From JAFARZ01 sp035651595 (GTDB lineage Bacteria; Actinomycetota; Actinomycetes; Streptosporangiales; Streptosporangiaceae), in the NCBI GenBank assembly GCA_035651595.1, contig DASRFJ010000169.1:1-64000 (forward strand): a stretch of DNA of 64,000 nt. Reading direction: 5' to 3'. Under the pieces are notes generated by a model. That model saw only the letters and a program-made list of their open reading frames with translations. It did not search any database and had not been told where the DNA came from. The position numbers were made by a program, and so were the translations under genes. Below are positions 41,859 to 50,799 of this stretch, in pieces. Every line of letters starts with the position of its first letter. The stretch's first letter is position 1.

Positions 41859-44800
41859 ATGCATCCGAAGCAGCGGCACGACAACATCCGCGCGGCCCGC
41901 CGCCGGGCGATCCATGGCACGGCCACCATCGCACTCGCCGTCGCGGGGATCGTCTTCGCCGCGGTCCCCGCGGCGACCGCCGCCTCGTCGCCGACCGCGA
42001 CCCCGTCTCCTGTCCCGTCAACGAGCGCACCGCCCGGCGCGGGCGGCCATGCGCCCGCGTTCGCGCCGAAGAAGCCAGTCAGCTGCGTCAAGGGTCCGGA
42101 CGGTAAGCCCGCGGCCTGCCCAGCGGTCCTGAAACAAGCACAGCTGCCGTTCGGTGCGAAGAACAAGAACCCGCTGAACTCGGTCAGCAATCCCGCCACC
42201 CTCGTCGACACCCGCACCTGGACGAGCAGCGGCGGCAACACATTCCCCGGCGCGGATGTGCCGTTCGGCATGGTCCAGTGGAGCCCGGACACGATGCCGA
42301 CCTACAACGCGGGCGGCGGCTACCAGTTCGGCGACGAGTCGCTGTGGGGTTACAGCCTCACCCACATCTCCGGCCCCGGCTGCGGCGCGGCCGGCGACGT
42401 GCCGATCCTGCCGATGACCGGGGCGCTCCCGGCCGGCGACCCGGCCCAGGCCACCACGTCGTTCAGCAACACCGGCGAGGTGGCGCAGGCTGGCTACTAC
42501 TCGGCGGAAAGCGACCTGCCCAGCACGATCACCTCGCAGTTCGCGGCGACCCCGCACAGCTCGATGGGCGAGTTCTCCTTCCCCCAGACGACCGCCGCCG
42601 ACTTCCTGATCAAGCTGATGGCCAGCCAGAACGGCGACAGCGCGACGAGCGCCAGCGTGGTCGGCAACAACGAGGTCATGGGCTCGGTCACCAGCGGTGA
42701 CTTCTGCGGCGAGACGGTCAACGACGGCCAGTCGCAGCTGTACACGGTGTACTTCGACATCACGTTCAGCCAGCCGTTCACCGCGTCGCAGGTGATCACC
42801 GAATCCGGGCAGAAAGACCCTGACTCGGTGTTCCTGACCTTCGACACGAGCACCACCCAGACGATCGGCGCCAAGGTCGGCATCTCGTACGTGAGCACCG
42901 CGGACGCGAAGCTGAACTGGCAGACCGAGAACCCTGGCTGGAACTTCGGCAAGGTCAAGACCAACGCGCAGAACAGCTGGAACTCCCTGCTCAACGAGAT
43001 CAAGGTGTCCGGCGGATCGTTCGCCCAGACGCAGGAGTTCTACAGCCTGCTGTACAAGGACTTCGTCCAGCCGAACATCACCAGTGACGTCAACGGCCAG
43101 TTCATGGGCTCCGACAGCAAGGTGCACACGCTCGCCGCGGGCCAGAAGAACCAGTACGGGATCTACTCCGGCTGGGACACCTATCACTCGCTGGCCCAGC
43201 TCCAGGCCATGCTGGATCCTGGCCCGGCCAGCGATCAGGCGCAATCCCTGCTCAACTACTACGCGGAGAACGGCCTGCTCCAGCAGTGGGGATACCTCAA
43301 CCTGGACAACTACGTCATGGTCGGGGACCCCTCGCAGTCCATCATCGCGGACTACTACGCGTTCGGCGCCAAGAGCTTCAACACCAGCGAGGCGCTGACC
43401 GACATGCTCAAGCAGGCCACCACGGTCAACGACGTGCGGCCCGGCGAGGCGCTCGAGCAGAAGGACGGTTACCTCCCCGAGGACGGCGCCTACGGCTGCT
43501 GCAACCCGCACGGCTACGTGCCGACCCTGCTCGAGTACGACTCCGAGGACTTCGCGCTGTCCCAGTTCGCCAAGGCCCTCGGCGACACCTCAGACGCCAC
43601 CATGCTGCAGAATCGCGCGAACAACTGGGTGAACGTGTTCGACGGCGGCAACGGCCTGCTGAACCCGCGGAACGCGAACGGCGCGTTCGTGCCGGGGATC
43701 AGCCCGACCACGACGGCCCACTACGTGGAGGGCGACGCCTACGAGTACCTGTGGAACGTGCCCAACGACTACGCTGGCCTGTTCTCGCTGCTCGGCGGCA
43801 ACGCCAAGGTGGCACCCGAACTCCAGCAGTACCTGTCGGAGCCGAACGGCTTCGGCATGTTCGCCCAGCTCACCAACGAGTTCGACTTCGGCGAGCAGAA
43901 CGCGCTCGACTACGCCGGGGACCCGGCGGGCACCCAGCAGGCGGTGAACAACATCCGCAACAGCCTCTACCAGCCCGGCCCGTCCGGGCTGCCCAACAAC
44001 GACGACCTCGGCGCGAACAGCTCCGCGTTCGTCTGGGAGATGCTCGGCATGTACCCGGAGAACTCCGGCGCTGACACGCTGGTATTCACCGGTCCGGGCT
44101 TCCCGCGCGCGACAATCTCACTGCCGAACGGCAAGACGATCACGATCAACGCGCCCGGCGCCTCCCCGACCACGTTCTATGTCGACGCACTGAAGCTCAA
44201 CGGCACCGCGGACAGCAAGCTGTACGTGCCGTTCTCGACGCTGAGCAAGGGCGCCACGCTGAACTGGACGCTGGGCACCACGGCAACCTCGTGGGGCAGC
44301 GCCGCCGCGGACGCGCCGCCGTCCTACGGGCCGGTGTTCGCCGCCTCCGCCTCGCTCAGCTCCGGCACCGTCTATCTCACCCCAGGCGCCTCAGCCTCGG
44401 TGAACCTGACGGTCCAGTCGCTGGCCGCCGCGCAGACCGTGGGCTGGGCGGCCGCCGCGCCGGCCGGCCTGACCGTGAGCCCGGCGAGCGGCAGCCTGTC
44501 CGTTCCGGCGAACGGGTCCGCCAGCGCCAGCCTGACCGTCACGGCCGGCAGCACCGACGGGGATTACACGATCCCCATCACGTTCACCAGCCCGTCCGGG
44601 CAGGTGATTCCCGTCCAGCTCAGCGTCGTCGTCGCCAAGGCGGGCGACCTGGCGCCGTACTACAACGTGACCGGCATCAGCAACGACGGCTCCCCGACAA
44701 CCGCCAACTTCGACGGCGACGGGTTCAGCTACTCCGAGCAGGCGCTCACCGCGGCCAACCTCGGGCCTGGCGCGACCTTCACCTCCGGCGGCATGACGTA

Positions 44801-45221
44801 CACCATGCCCAGCGCCGCGGCCAGCCAGCCCGACGCGGTCGAGGCGGCAGGCCAGACGATACCGGTCACCACGCCGAGCGGTGCCACCAGCATCGGATTC
44901 CTCGGCAGCGCCGTCAACGCAGGCACTGCCGGCGCGTCCGGCTCGGTGACGGTAACTTACACCGACGGCACCACGTCCACCGCCACGCTCGGCATGTCGG
45001 ACTGGACGCTGGGCGGCGGCAGCGGCACACCGCAGTTCGGCAATGTCACGGCCGCGACCTTGCCGTACCGCAACGCGACCGATGGCACGAATCAGGCGAT
45101 CAACACCTTCCTGTTCGCCGCGACGATCCCGGTCGATGGCTCGAAGACGGTTGCGAGCATTACACTCCCCGCTACCGTCAACAACGGCTCGATTGGCATC
45201 TTCGCGATCTCGGCAGGCTAA
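41859..45221 (+). CDS. Secreted GH92-family glycosidase (alpha-mannosidase type) with accessory domains
   Basis: 1120 residues from ATG 41859, with GGAGGGAGGA upstream; the open frame back to 41778 would include the operator. A Sec-type signal (RRRAIHGTATIALAVAGIVF) ends near residue 41. The GH92 region spans about 105-790: NTFPGADVPFGMVQWSPDT, GYSLTHISGPGCGAAGDVP and GYVPTLLEYDSEDFALSQFA. Known members are calcium-dependent exo-alpha-mannosidases. Residues about 820-930 form a beta-sandwich of NEW3 type, and 934-1120 a domain also found at the end of the GH3 protein at 46823-50545. A LacI gene follows after 2 bases. Confidence 0.9.
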   Translation: MHPKQRHDNIRAARRRAIHGTATIALAVAGIVFAAVPAATAASSPTATPSPVPSTSAPPGAGGHAPAFAPKKPVSCVKGPDGKPAACPAVLKQAQLPFGAKNKNPLNSVSNPATLVDTRTWTSSGGNTFPGADVPFGMVQWSPDTMPTYNAGGGYQFGDESLWGYSLTHISGPGCGAAGDVPILPMTGALPAGDPAQATTSFSNTGEVAQAGYYSAESDLPSTITSQFAATPHSSMGEFSFPQTTAADFLIKLMASQNGDSATSASVVGNNEVMGSVTSGDFCGETVNDGQSQLYTVYFDITFSQPFTASQVITESGQKDPDSVFLTFDTSTTQTIGAKVGISYVSTADAKLNWQTENPGWNFGKVKTNAQNSWNSLLNEIKVSGGSFAQTQEFYSLLYKDFVQPNITSDVNGQFMGSDSKVHTLAAGQKNQYGIYSGWDTYHSLAQLQAMLDPGPASDQAQSLLNYYAENGLLQQWGYLNLDNYVMVGDPSQSIIADYYAFGAKSFNTSEALTDMLKQATTVNDVRPGEALEQKDGYLPEDGAYGCCNPHGYVPTLLEYDSEDFALSQFAKALGDTSDATMLQNRANNWVNVFDGGNGLLNPRNANGAFVPGISPTTTAHYVEGDAYEYLWNVPNDYAGLFSLLGGNAKVAPELQQYLSEPNGFGMFAQLTNEFDFGEQNALDYAGDPAGTQQAVNNIRNSLYQPGPSGLPNNDDLGANSSAFVWEMLGMYPENSGADTLVFTGPGFPRATISLPNGKTITINAPGASPTTFYVDALKLNGTADSKLYVPFSTLSKGATLNWTLGTTATSWGSAAADAPPSYGPVFAASASLSSGTVYLTPGASASVNLTVQSLAAAQTVGWAAAAPAGLTVSPASGSLSVPANGSASASLTVTAGSTDGDYTIPITFTSPSGQVIPVQLSVVVAKAGDLAPYYNVTGISNDGSPTTANFDGDGFSYSEQALTAANLGPGATFTSGGMTYTMPSAAASQPDAVEAAGQTIPVTTPSGATSIGFLGSAVNAGTAGASGSVTVTYTDGTTSTATLGMSDWTLGGGSGTPQFGNVTAATLPYRNATDGTNQAINTFLFAATIPVDGSKTVASITLPATVNNGSIGIFAISAG

Positions 45222-45223
45222 CT

Positions 45224-46213
45224 ATGGCGATCCCCGGGGCACGGCCCACGATGCGCGACGTGGCACGCCATGCCCGCGTGGCGACAAAGACCGTGTCCCG
45301 GGTGGTCAATGACGAGCCGGGCGTCCGCCCGCAAATGGCCGAGCGCGTGCGACAGTCCATCGCCGCGCTCGGCTACCGCCGCAACGACAGCGCGCGCGTC
45401 CTGCGGCGGGGACAGACCGCGTCGATCGGCCTGATCATGGAGGACATCGGCGACCCGTTCTACGCCGCGTTCTCCCGTGCCGTGGAGGACGTCGCCGCAC
45501 GGCACGACGCGCTGCTGATCACCGGCTCCAGCGACGAGGATCCGGAGCGCGAGCGCGCGCTGGCCCTTGCCTTCTGCGCCCGCCGGGTGGACGGGCTCAT
45601 CGTCATTCCCGCCTCGCGCGACCACAGCTACCTGCGGCCGGAGATCGCGGCTGGCTGCCCGGTGGTGTTCGCGGACCGCCCGCCGCACCTGATCGAGACC
45701 GACACGGTGCTCACCGACAACGCCGGCGGCGCCTGTCTCGGTGTCGCCCACCTGATCGCGGGCGGGCACCGGCGCATCGGCTTCCTCGGCGACGACGCAC
45801 GGATCTACACCGCCGCGCAGCGGCACCGAGGGTACCTGGACGCGTTCGCCGCGGCCGGGCTGCCCGCGCCCGCGGCGGGCTGGGTCGCGATGGCGCACCC
45901 CAGCCAGGAGGGCATCGGCCGCGCGCTGCGCCGCATGCTCACCGGGCCGGCCCCGGTCACCGCCGTGTTCTGCGGCAACAACCGGGTCGCCGCGCTCGTG
46001 CTCCGCGAGGTCCGCGAGCGAGCGCTGAGCATCGCGCTGGTGAGCTTCGACGACCTCGAACTCGCCGACCTGCTGGCTCCCCCGCTGACCGTGGTGGCGC
46101 AGAACACCACCGAACTAGGCCGGGTCGCCGCCGACATGCTGTTCCGCCGGATCGGCGGCTACCAGGGCCCGCCGGAGCGCGTGGAACTCCCGGCCTCCCT
46201 GATCGTCAGGTGA
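45224..46213 (+). CDS. LacI-family regulator downstream of GH92
   Basis: 329 residues from ATG 45224, two bases after the GH92 stop. DNA-binding domain PTMRDVARHARVATKTVSRV followed by NDEPGVRPQM; effector domain with IGLIMEDIGDPFYAAFSRAV and late SFDDLELADLLAPPLTVVAQ. It probably represses the operon through the palindrome at 41784-41799 and responds to a mannose-containing sugar or other GH92 product. Confidence 0.9.
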   Translation: MAIPGARPTMRDVARHARVATKTVSRVVNDEPGVRPQMAERVRQSIAALGYRRNDSARVLRRGQTASIGLIMEDIGDPFYAAFSRAVEDVAARHDALLITGSSDEDPERERALALAFCARRVDGLIVIPASRDHSYLRPEIAAGCPVVFADRPPHLIETDTVLTDNAGGACLGVAHLIAGGHRRIGFLGDDARIYTAAQRHRGYLDAFAAAGLPAPAAGWVAMAHPSQEGIGRALRRMLTGPAPVTAVFCGNNRVAALVLREVRERALSIALVSFDDLELADLLAPPLTVVAQNTTELGRVAADMLFRRIGGYQGPPERVELPASLIVR

Positions 46214-46322
46214 CCAGCCGCCCTCCGCCGCCGTGCCGCGGACCCCGCCGTGCCGCCTGCCCGCAATGTCCTTGTTGCGCGGTTTGTTCCATGCGGCCGC
46301 CCTCCGCCGGCGCGCTCGAAAT

Positions 46323-46686
46323 TTATTGCGGACACTTACCCCCCCGATCCGGGCCCAGTTGGCTTATTCCGGGGGCTGGCCCGGTTCGCCGGCCGCCCGG
46401 CGGGGCAGCGGACGGCTTCGATGGGCGGGGACGGCCCCGGTAACGTGGTGTTTTTGCCCTTCGTGGTAACGCGACCCCCGCGCACGGGGGTCGATCCTCC
46501 ACGAAGGGGAAATCGTCCACGTTGCTGACGGGCCTGCCGATGTGCTCGTGTCCCGTTAGCCGCACAGTGCACTCCAGGCACAGACTGCGCACCGCCGGCC
46601 GCGCGGCAACCGCGGTCGGGCGGCCCCAGGGGAGCTGCCGCGAATTTAGCCAACGTGTCCGATCCGGGGGTAAGTGTCCGCAATAA
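46323..46686. mobile_element. 364-bp MITE-like element with 21-bp terminal inverted repeats
   Basis: The left end begins TTATTGCGGACACTTACCCC (46323 on); 46666-46686 is the exact reverse complement of the first 21 bases (46323-46343). TA flanks both TTGCGG termini. No transposase gene is present. Inside lie a compound hairpin (46457-46508) and the 26-base segment 46558-46583 that also occurs at 37686-37711. It resembles a non-autonomous transposable element mobilised by a transposase elsewhere, possibly of a TA-targeting family. It fills most of the 609-base gap 46214-46822; the rest of that gap shows no gene. Confidence 0.72.
46457..46508. repeat. Compound hairpin inside the MITE-like element
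   Basis: CCCTTCGTGG (46457-46466) pairs with CCACGAAGGG (46499-46508); inside, CGACCCCCG (46472-46480) pairs with CGGGGGTCG (46485-46493), with a 4-base loop. Both stems are perfect. There is no T-run at either end that would make it a simple terminator. Confidence 0.75.
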
Positions 46687-46822
46687 TCTGACCGCCGGAC
46701 GATGCGTCCGACATAAGCTGATATAGCTCGATTTGCGGCGTCGACGGCTTATTCGAGCGGCACCGGTCCATATAAGGAGCTGCCCGATAATTCAGAGCTG
46801 CGCCAGGTGACACGGGAGCGCG

Positions 46823-49800
46823 TCAGCCGATGCTCACGGCGAAGATGTGCATCGCGTTCTGGCCTTGGACTACGCCCTGGCTGATGTCGGGGAGGCTGAC
46901 GTACTTGACCGTCTTGCCCTGCTGTAGCGGCACTCCTACGTAGTACACGCTGACCCCTCCCTGGTTCTCCTTGCCCGTCGGGGTGTTGATATAGGGCACG
47001 GTGGCGAGGATGTCCCCGCCAGGCGGGGCGGTCTTGGCCCACCAGTCGGAGAAGGTGAGGTCGAACGGCTGGGTGCTGCCGTCGGTGTAGGTGATGATCC
47101 CGGTGCCGCTGGCCGCGCCGTAGTCGCCGGCGCCGAGCAGGCCGAGCGTGGTACCCGAGCCGGACACCGCGATCGTCTGGCCGCCGGCGACGACGTTGTC
47201 CGGCGTGCCCGGCTGGGCGCTCGGCCAGGTGAACGTCAGGCTGTCGTGCGTGATCGTGGCTCCTGGGGTCAGGCCCGCCGCGGCGAGCGCCTGGGCGGAG
47301 TAGCTGGCCCCGCCGCCGTCCAGGTTGCCCGCGGACGGGTTGCTGTCATCGCTGATGCCGACGTTGTCGATTGCGCTGGTAAACGACGCGAATGGGACCG
47401 AGATCTGTGCGGCGTCGTTCGAGCTGGCCTGCCCGGTCGGCCCGGTGAACGACACCGACGCGGCGAGCGCATAGCTTCCGGGGGCCGCGTTCGCGGGCGC
47501 GGTGACGGACCACGTGGTCTGCACGGTCTGGCCGGGTGCCACGGTGCCGAACGATGCCGGCGAGGTGGCGGTGACCGTCCATCCGGCCGGTCCAGTGAGA
47601 GTCATCCGCACGTTGCTGAGCGCGGTCGAGCCCGAGTTCGGGAACGTGGTGGTCGCCGTGACGCTCGAGCCCGGGTCGGCCACCCCTGACGCGGCCAGCG
47701 TGAATGGCTGCCTGACGACCAGCGGTGTCGTGGCGGTGACCCCGTTGACCGTTACCCCCAGCGTCGTGACGCCAACTCCTGCCGCGGTCACCACTCCCCT
47801 GTCGTTCACGGAGGCCACGCGCGGGTTGCTGCTGCGGTACGTTACATGCGCGCGGGACAGATCGACGAACGACTGGTCGTTGTTGACCGCCGTCACGATG
47901 TTGTCCGCGGCGGCGTGCGGCTGCTCGAGCGCGGCGTTGGTGTCGGCCGCTATCCACGGGTTCTTGCCGGTCAGGTCCAGCTTGTCGCCGGGCTTGAGGA
48001 CCGTCTGGTCCGGCTGGACGGTTACGTACTGGATATGCGGGGCGATCGCGCCGCTGATGGCGACCGTACCCGAGCCGGCGCTGGTGACCGAGTCGGGGCC
48101 GACCCGGAACTGGTAGGAGCCGTCGTAGACGACTTGCTTGAGAGACTGCTCGTCCCATTGGCTCAGGTCAGAAACCTTGACTGCCAGGGTGATGTGCTGG
48201 GTGTGCCCGGGGGCCAGCACTTCGGTCCGCTGGAAGCCCGCCAGCTGCTCCTTCGGGAGTTCGGTGCCGGACACGGTGAACTGCGGTGTGACGTACAGCT
48301 GCGCCACGGTGGCGCCGGCGACCGAGCCGGTATTGGTGACGTTGAAGTTGACGTGCACGGTGCCGTCGGCGCTTACGTGTTCCGGCGCGATGTTGACGTT
48401 CGAATACGCGAAGCGGGAGTAAGACAGCCCGTACCCGAACGGATAGGTGGGGGTGCCGGTGAAGTACAAGTACGTCCGGCCGAGCCCGCCGGTCTGCGAC
48501 GGGGTGAGCCCGTAGTTCTTCATCGGCGGCAGCTGGGAGTCGCCGGCGTACCAGGTGAAGTCCAGGTGACCGCTGGGGTTCACCTGGCCGAATAGCGCCT
48601 GTGCCAGCGCGGTGCCCTGGCTTTCGCCGTTATATCCGCTGAATACGATGGCCGGGAAGTCGCCCTGGGTGGCGGAGATGTCGACCGGGCCGCCGGTCTG
48701 CAGTACCAGCGCCGTCCTCGGGTTGCCGAGCGCGGCGACTTGGCTGATCAGGGAGTTGTAGTTGCCGGGCATGGCCAGCGTGGTCCGGTCCTTGCCCTCG
48801 GTGGCCACGTTGGTGTCGGTCCCGGCGAACACGATCACCAGATCGGCGGCCTTGATGGCGGTCTGGGTGGCCGCCGAGCAAGCCGCCGGGGTGGTGGCGG
48901 AGGTGGAGGTGCCGCACGCGTCGTACGTCACCGTTGCGCTAGGGTTGGCGGCCTGCACGGCCGCGGTGATGCCCTGGACCGCGTTCACCCGTAGCGCCGG
49001 GTCGCCGGAGTAGTCGCCGAGGGTGACGGTGTTGGCCAGGTCGCCGACGATGACCACGTTGTTCAGCTTGGCCGGGTCGGCGGGCAGCAGCGGAGCGGAG
49101 GTGCCGGTCACGTTGTCGTTCTTCAGCAGAACCAGGTCCTCCGCGGCGATCTTCTCCGCCAGCGCTTGATGCGCGGGGCTCTGGATCGCGGCCTTGGTGA
49201 TCTTGGTGTAGGGCACCTGGCCGGGCGGGTCGAACTCGCCGGTCTCCATCCGCACCGTCAGCACACGTGTCAGCGCGTTGTCGATGACTCCTTCGGACAG
49301 GATGCCGGCCTTGATCGCGGCCTGGATGCCGGACAGTGTGTACTCGGCGCCGGTGCAGTTGAGATCGGTGCCGGCCCGGGTGGCGTAAGCCTGCCCGCCT
49401 GCCGCCGCGGGTACCTGCTGTCCGGTCGAGGTATTCGTCCAGGTGGCCCCGTCGGTGGTCCAGCCGGGCGGGGCCCAGCCGTGGCTGCCGCTGGAGTACA
49501 CATCGCCGACCGCGCCGCAGTCCGAAGTGGTGTAGCCGCCGAACCCGTAGGTGCGCTGGAGCAGTTCGTTGGCGGTGTAGGTGTCGGCCGGTGCCGGTGT
49601 GCCGTTGATCGCGTTGTACGAGGTCATTACGCCGGACACGTGCGCGTTCTCGATCAGGCTGCGGAACTGGGCGGTGTAGTAGTCGCGGATGTTGGCGTCC
49701 GTGGTGTCGGCGCTGTCGGCGTGCCGGTTGTTTTCGTTGTCGTTGAGCGCAAAGTGCTTGGCCGTGGACGCCACCTTCAGATAGGGCGTCAGCGGCCTGC

Positions 49801-50545
49801 CGCCCATCGTCTCGCCCTGGTAGCCCTCAACGAACGCCCCTGCCATCTGGCTGGCCAAATAGGGGTCCTCGCCGAACCCCTCGTCGGTGCGGCCCCAGCG
49901 CGGGTCACGGTCCATATTGACGGTGGGCGCCCAGAACGTCAGCGCACCATAGTCGTCCGCCGAGGGGCCGAGGTTGTTCTGGGCAACTCCCCACAGCGAC
50001 TTGTCCAGCAAGCCCCGCGCCTCATCGGAGATCGCGGTGGTCTCCTGGTAAGTCAGCTGCGGGTCCCACGACATGGTGGCGGCAAAGTTGGTGGGGAAAC
50101 TGGTCGCGTGCACCCCGCCCGTCGCACCGCCGTTGTTGGTGTCGTTGAACAGGGTGTTGATGCCGTGCTGGCCCTCGTTCCAGTAGGTGTACTCCTGCAG
50201 GCCCAGCCGCGGGATCGCCGGCGCGCTGTTGGTGTGCAACTGCGCCACCTTCTCCGCAAGCGTCATGCACGACACAAGGTCGGCGGCGCGCTCGGCGAAC
50301 GAGTACCGGGTGTCGCGGTAGAGCGGGGTCTGACCGGAGCCGTCCGGGCACGCGGGGGGCACCGTCTGCCCGGATCCGGCGACGCTCCGCGGCGCCGCGG
50401 TTGCCGCGGAACTCGCCTGCGCTGTCCCGGCATACGACACGATCAGGGCGGTCGCGCCGACGACCGCGGCAACCGCCAGCCGCCGCGAATACCTTCGTTC
50501 CGGGAGTCGGCGTACGGGCAGGATCCAGCGCTGGGGGGTGTGCAT
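46823..50545 (-). CDS. Giant secreted GH3 beta-glycosidase with Big2 and C-terminal accessory domains
   Basis: 1240 residues from ATG 50545, with GAGGAG 7 bases upstream; the longer frame to 50641 lacks a ribosome site. The signal segment is RRLAVAAVVGATALIVSYAG. GH3 barrel, residues about 70-420, with nucleophile Asp342 in TTSDCGAVGDV; then the C-terminal sandwich, an Fn3-like domain (GYGLSYSRFAYSNV), a Big2-like domain (VTYRSSNPRVASVNDRG), a NEW3-like domain (VTATTTFPNSGSTALSNV) and a final domain, 1052-1240, homologous to the GH92 C-terminus. It is an extracellular beta-glucosidase/xylosidase-type enzyme; the substrate is unproven. It diverges from a ROK regulator. Confidence 0.9.
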   Translation of the reverse strand: MHTPQRWILPVRRLPERRYSRRLAVAAVVGATALIVSYAGTAQASSAATAAPRSVAGSGQTVPPACPDGSGQTPLYRDTRYSFAERAADLVSCMTLAEKVAQLHTNSAPAIPRLGLQEYTYWNEGQHGINTLFNDTNNGGATGGVHATSFPTNFAATMSWDPQLTYQETTAISDEARGLLDKSLWGVAQNNLGPSADDYGALTFWAPTVNMDRDPRWGRTDEGFGEDPYLASQMAGAFVEGYQGETMGGRPLTPYLKVASTAKHFALNDNENNRHADSADTTDANIRDYYTAQFRSLIENAHVSGVMTSYNAINGTPAPADTYTANELLQRTYGFGGYTTSDCGAVGDVYSSGSHGWAPPGWTTDGATWTNTSTGQQVPAAAGGQAYATRAGTDLNCTGAEYTLSGIQAAIKAGILSEGVIDNALTRVLTVRMETGEFDPPGQVPYTKITKAAIQSPAHQALAEKIAAEDLVLLKNDNVTGTSAPLLPADPAKLNNVVIVGDLANTVTLGDYSGDPALRVNAVQGITAAVQAANPSATVTYDACGTSTSATTPAACSAATQTAIKAADLVIVFAGTDTNVATEGKDRTTLAMPGNYNSLISQVAALGNPRTALVLQTGGPVDISATQGDFPAIVFSGYNGESQGTALAQALFGQVNPSGHLDFTWYAGDSQLPPMKNYGLTPSQTGGLGRTYLYFTGTPTYPFGYGLSYSRFAYSNVNIAPEHVSADGTVHVNFNVTNTGSVAGATVAQLYVTPQFTVSGTELPKEQLAGFQRTEVLAPGHTQHITLAVKVSDLSQWDEQSLKQVVYDGSYQFRVGPDSVTSAGSGTVAISGAIAPHIQYVTVQPDQTVLKPGDKLDLTGKNPWIAADTNAALEQPHAAADNIVTAVNNDQSFVDLSRAHVTYRSSNPRVASVNDRGVVTAAGVGVTTLGVTVNGVTATTPLVVRQPFTLAASGVADPGSSVTATTTFPNSGSTALSNVRMTLTGPAGWTVTATSPASFGTVAPGQTVQTTWSVTAPANAAPGSYALAASVSFTGPTGQASSNDAAQISVPFASFTSAIDNVGISDDSNPSAGNLDGGGASYSAQALAAAGLTPGATITHDSLTFTWPSAQPGTPDNVVAGGQTIAVSGSGTTLGLLGAGDYGAASGTGIITYTDGSTQPFDLTFSDWWAKTAPPGGDILATVPYINTPTGKENQGGVSVYYVGVPLQQGKTVKYVSLPDISQGVVQGQNAMHIFAVSIG

Positions 50546-50616
50546 GCTCTGCTCCTCGACAATGAGCGAAGAAGAAAATGCGGATCGTGATGACGGTCGG
50601 CTGAGGCCAGGGCTGA

Positions 50617-50638
50617 TTTTGTTCTTGTTTGCACAAAA
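50617..50638. promoter_or_regulatory. TTTTGT/ACAAAA inverted repeat between GH3 and ROK genes
   Basis: TTTTGT (50617-50622) and ACAAAA (50633-50638) lie around 10 bases in the AT-richer gap between the divergent starts 50545 and 50800. It is a candidate site for the ROK regulator; the arms are short. Confidence 0.4.
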
Positions 50639-50799
50639 CATAACCCGTCACAATCAGTCGATACAAGACCTGAAACCCGCTGTTCACCACCAAACCGCGC
50701 ATGAATCCGTCTTCGGAGACGCCGCGACCGAACAATATGTTGCAGCCTGCACAGATATACTTGCCGTGCCCGCACCGATCCGACACCTCGGAGAACAAG

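Noticed and set aside
46457..46508. Compound hairpin considered as a terminator for the LacI gene at 45224
   Set aside because: It is 244 bases past the stop, lies inside a repeat element and has no T-rich tail in that direction.
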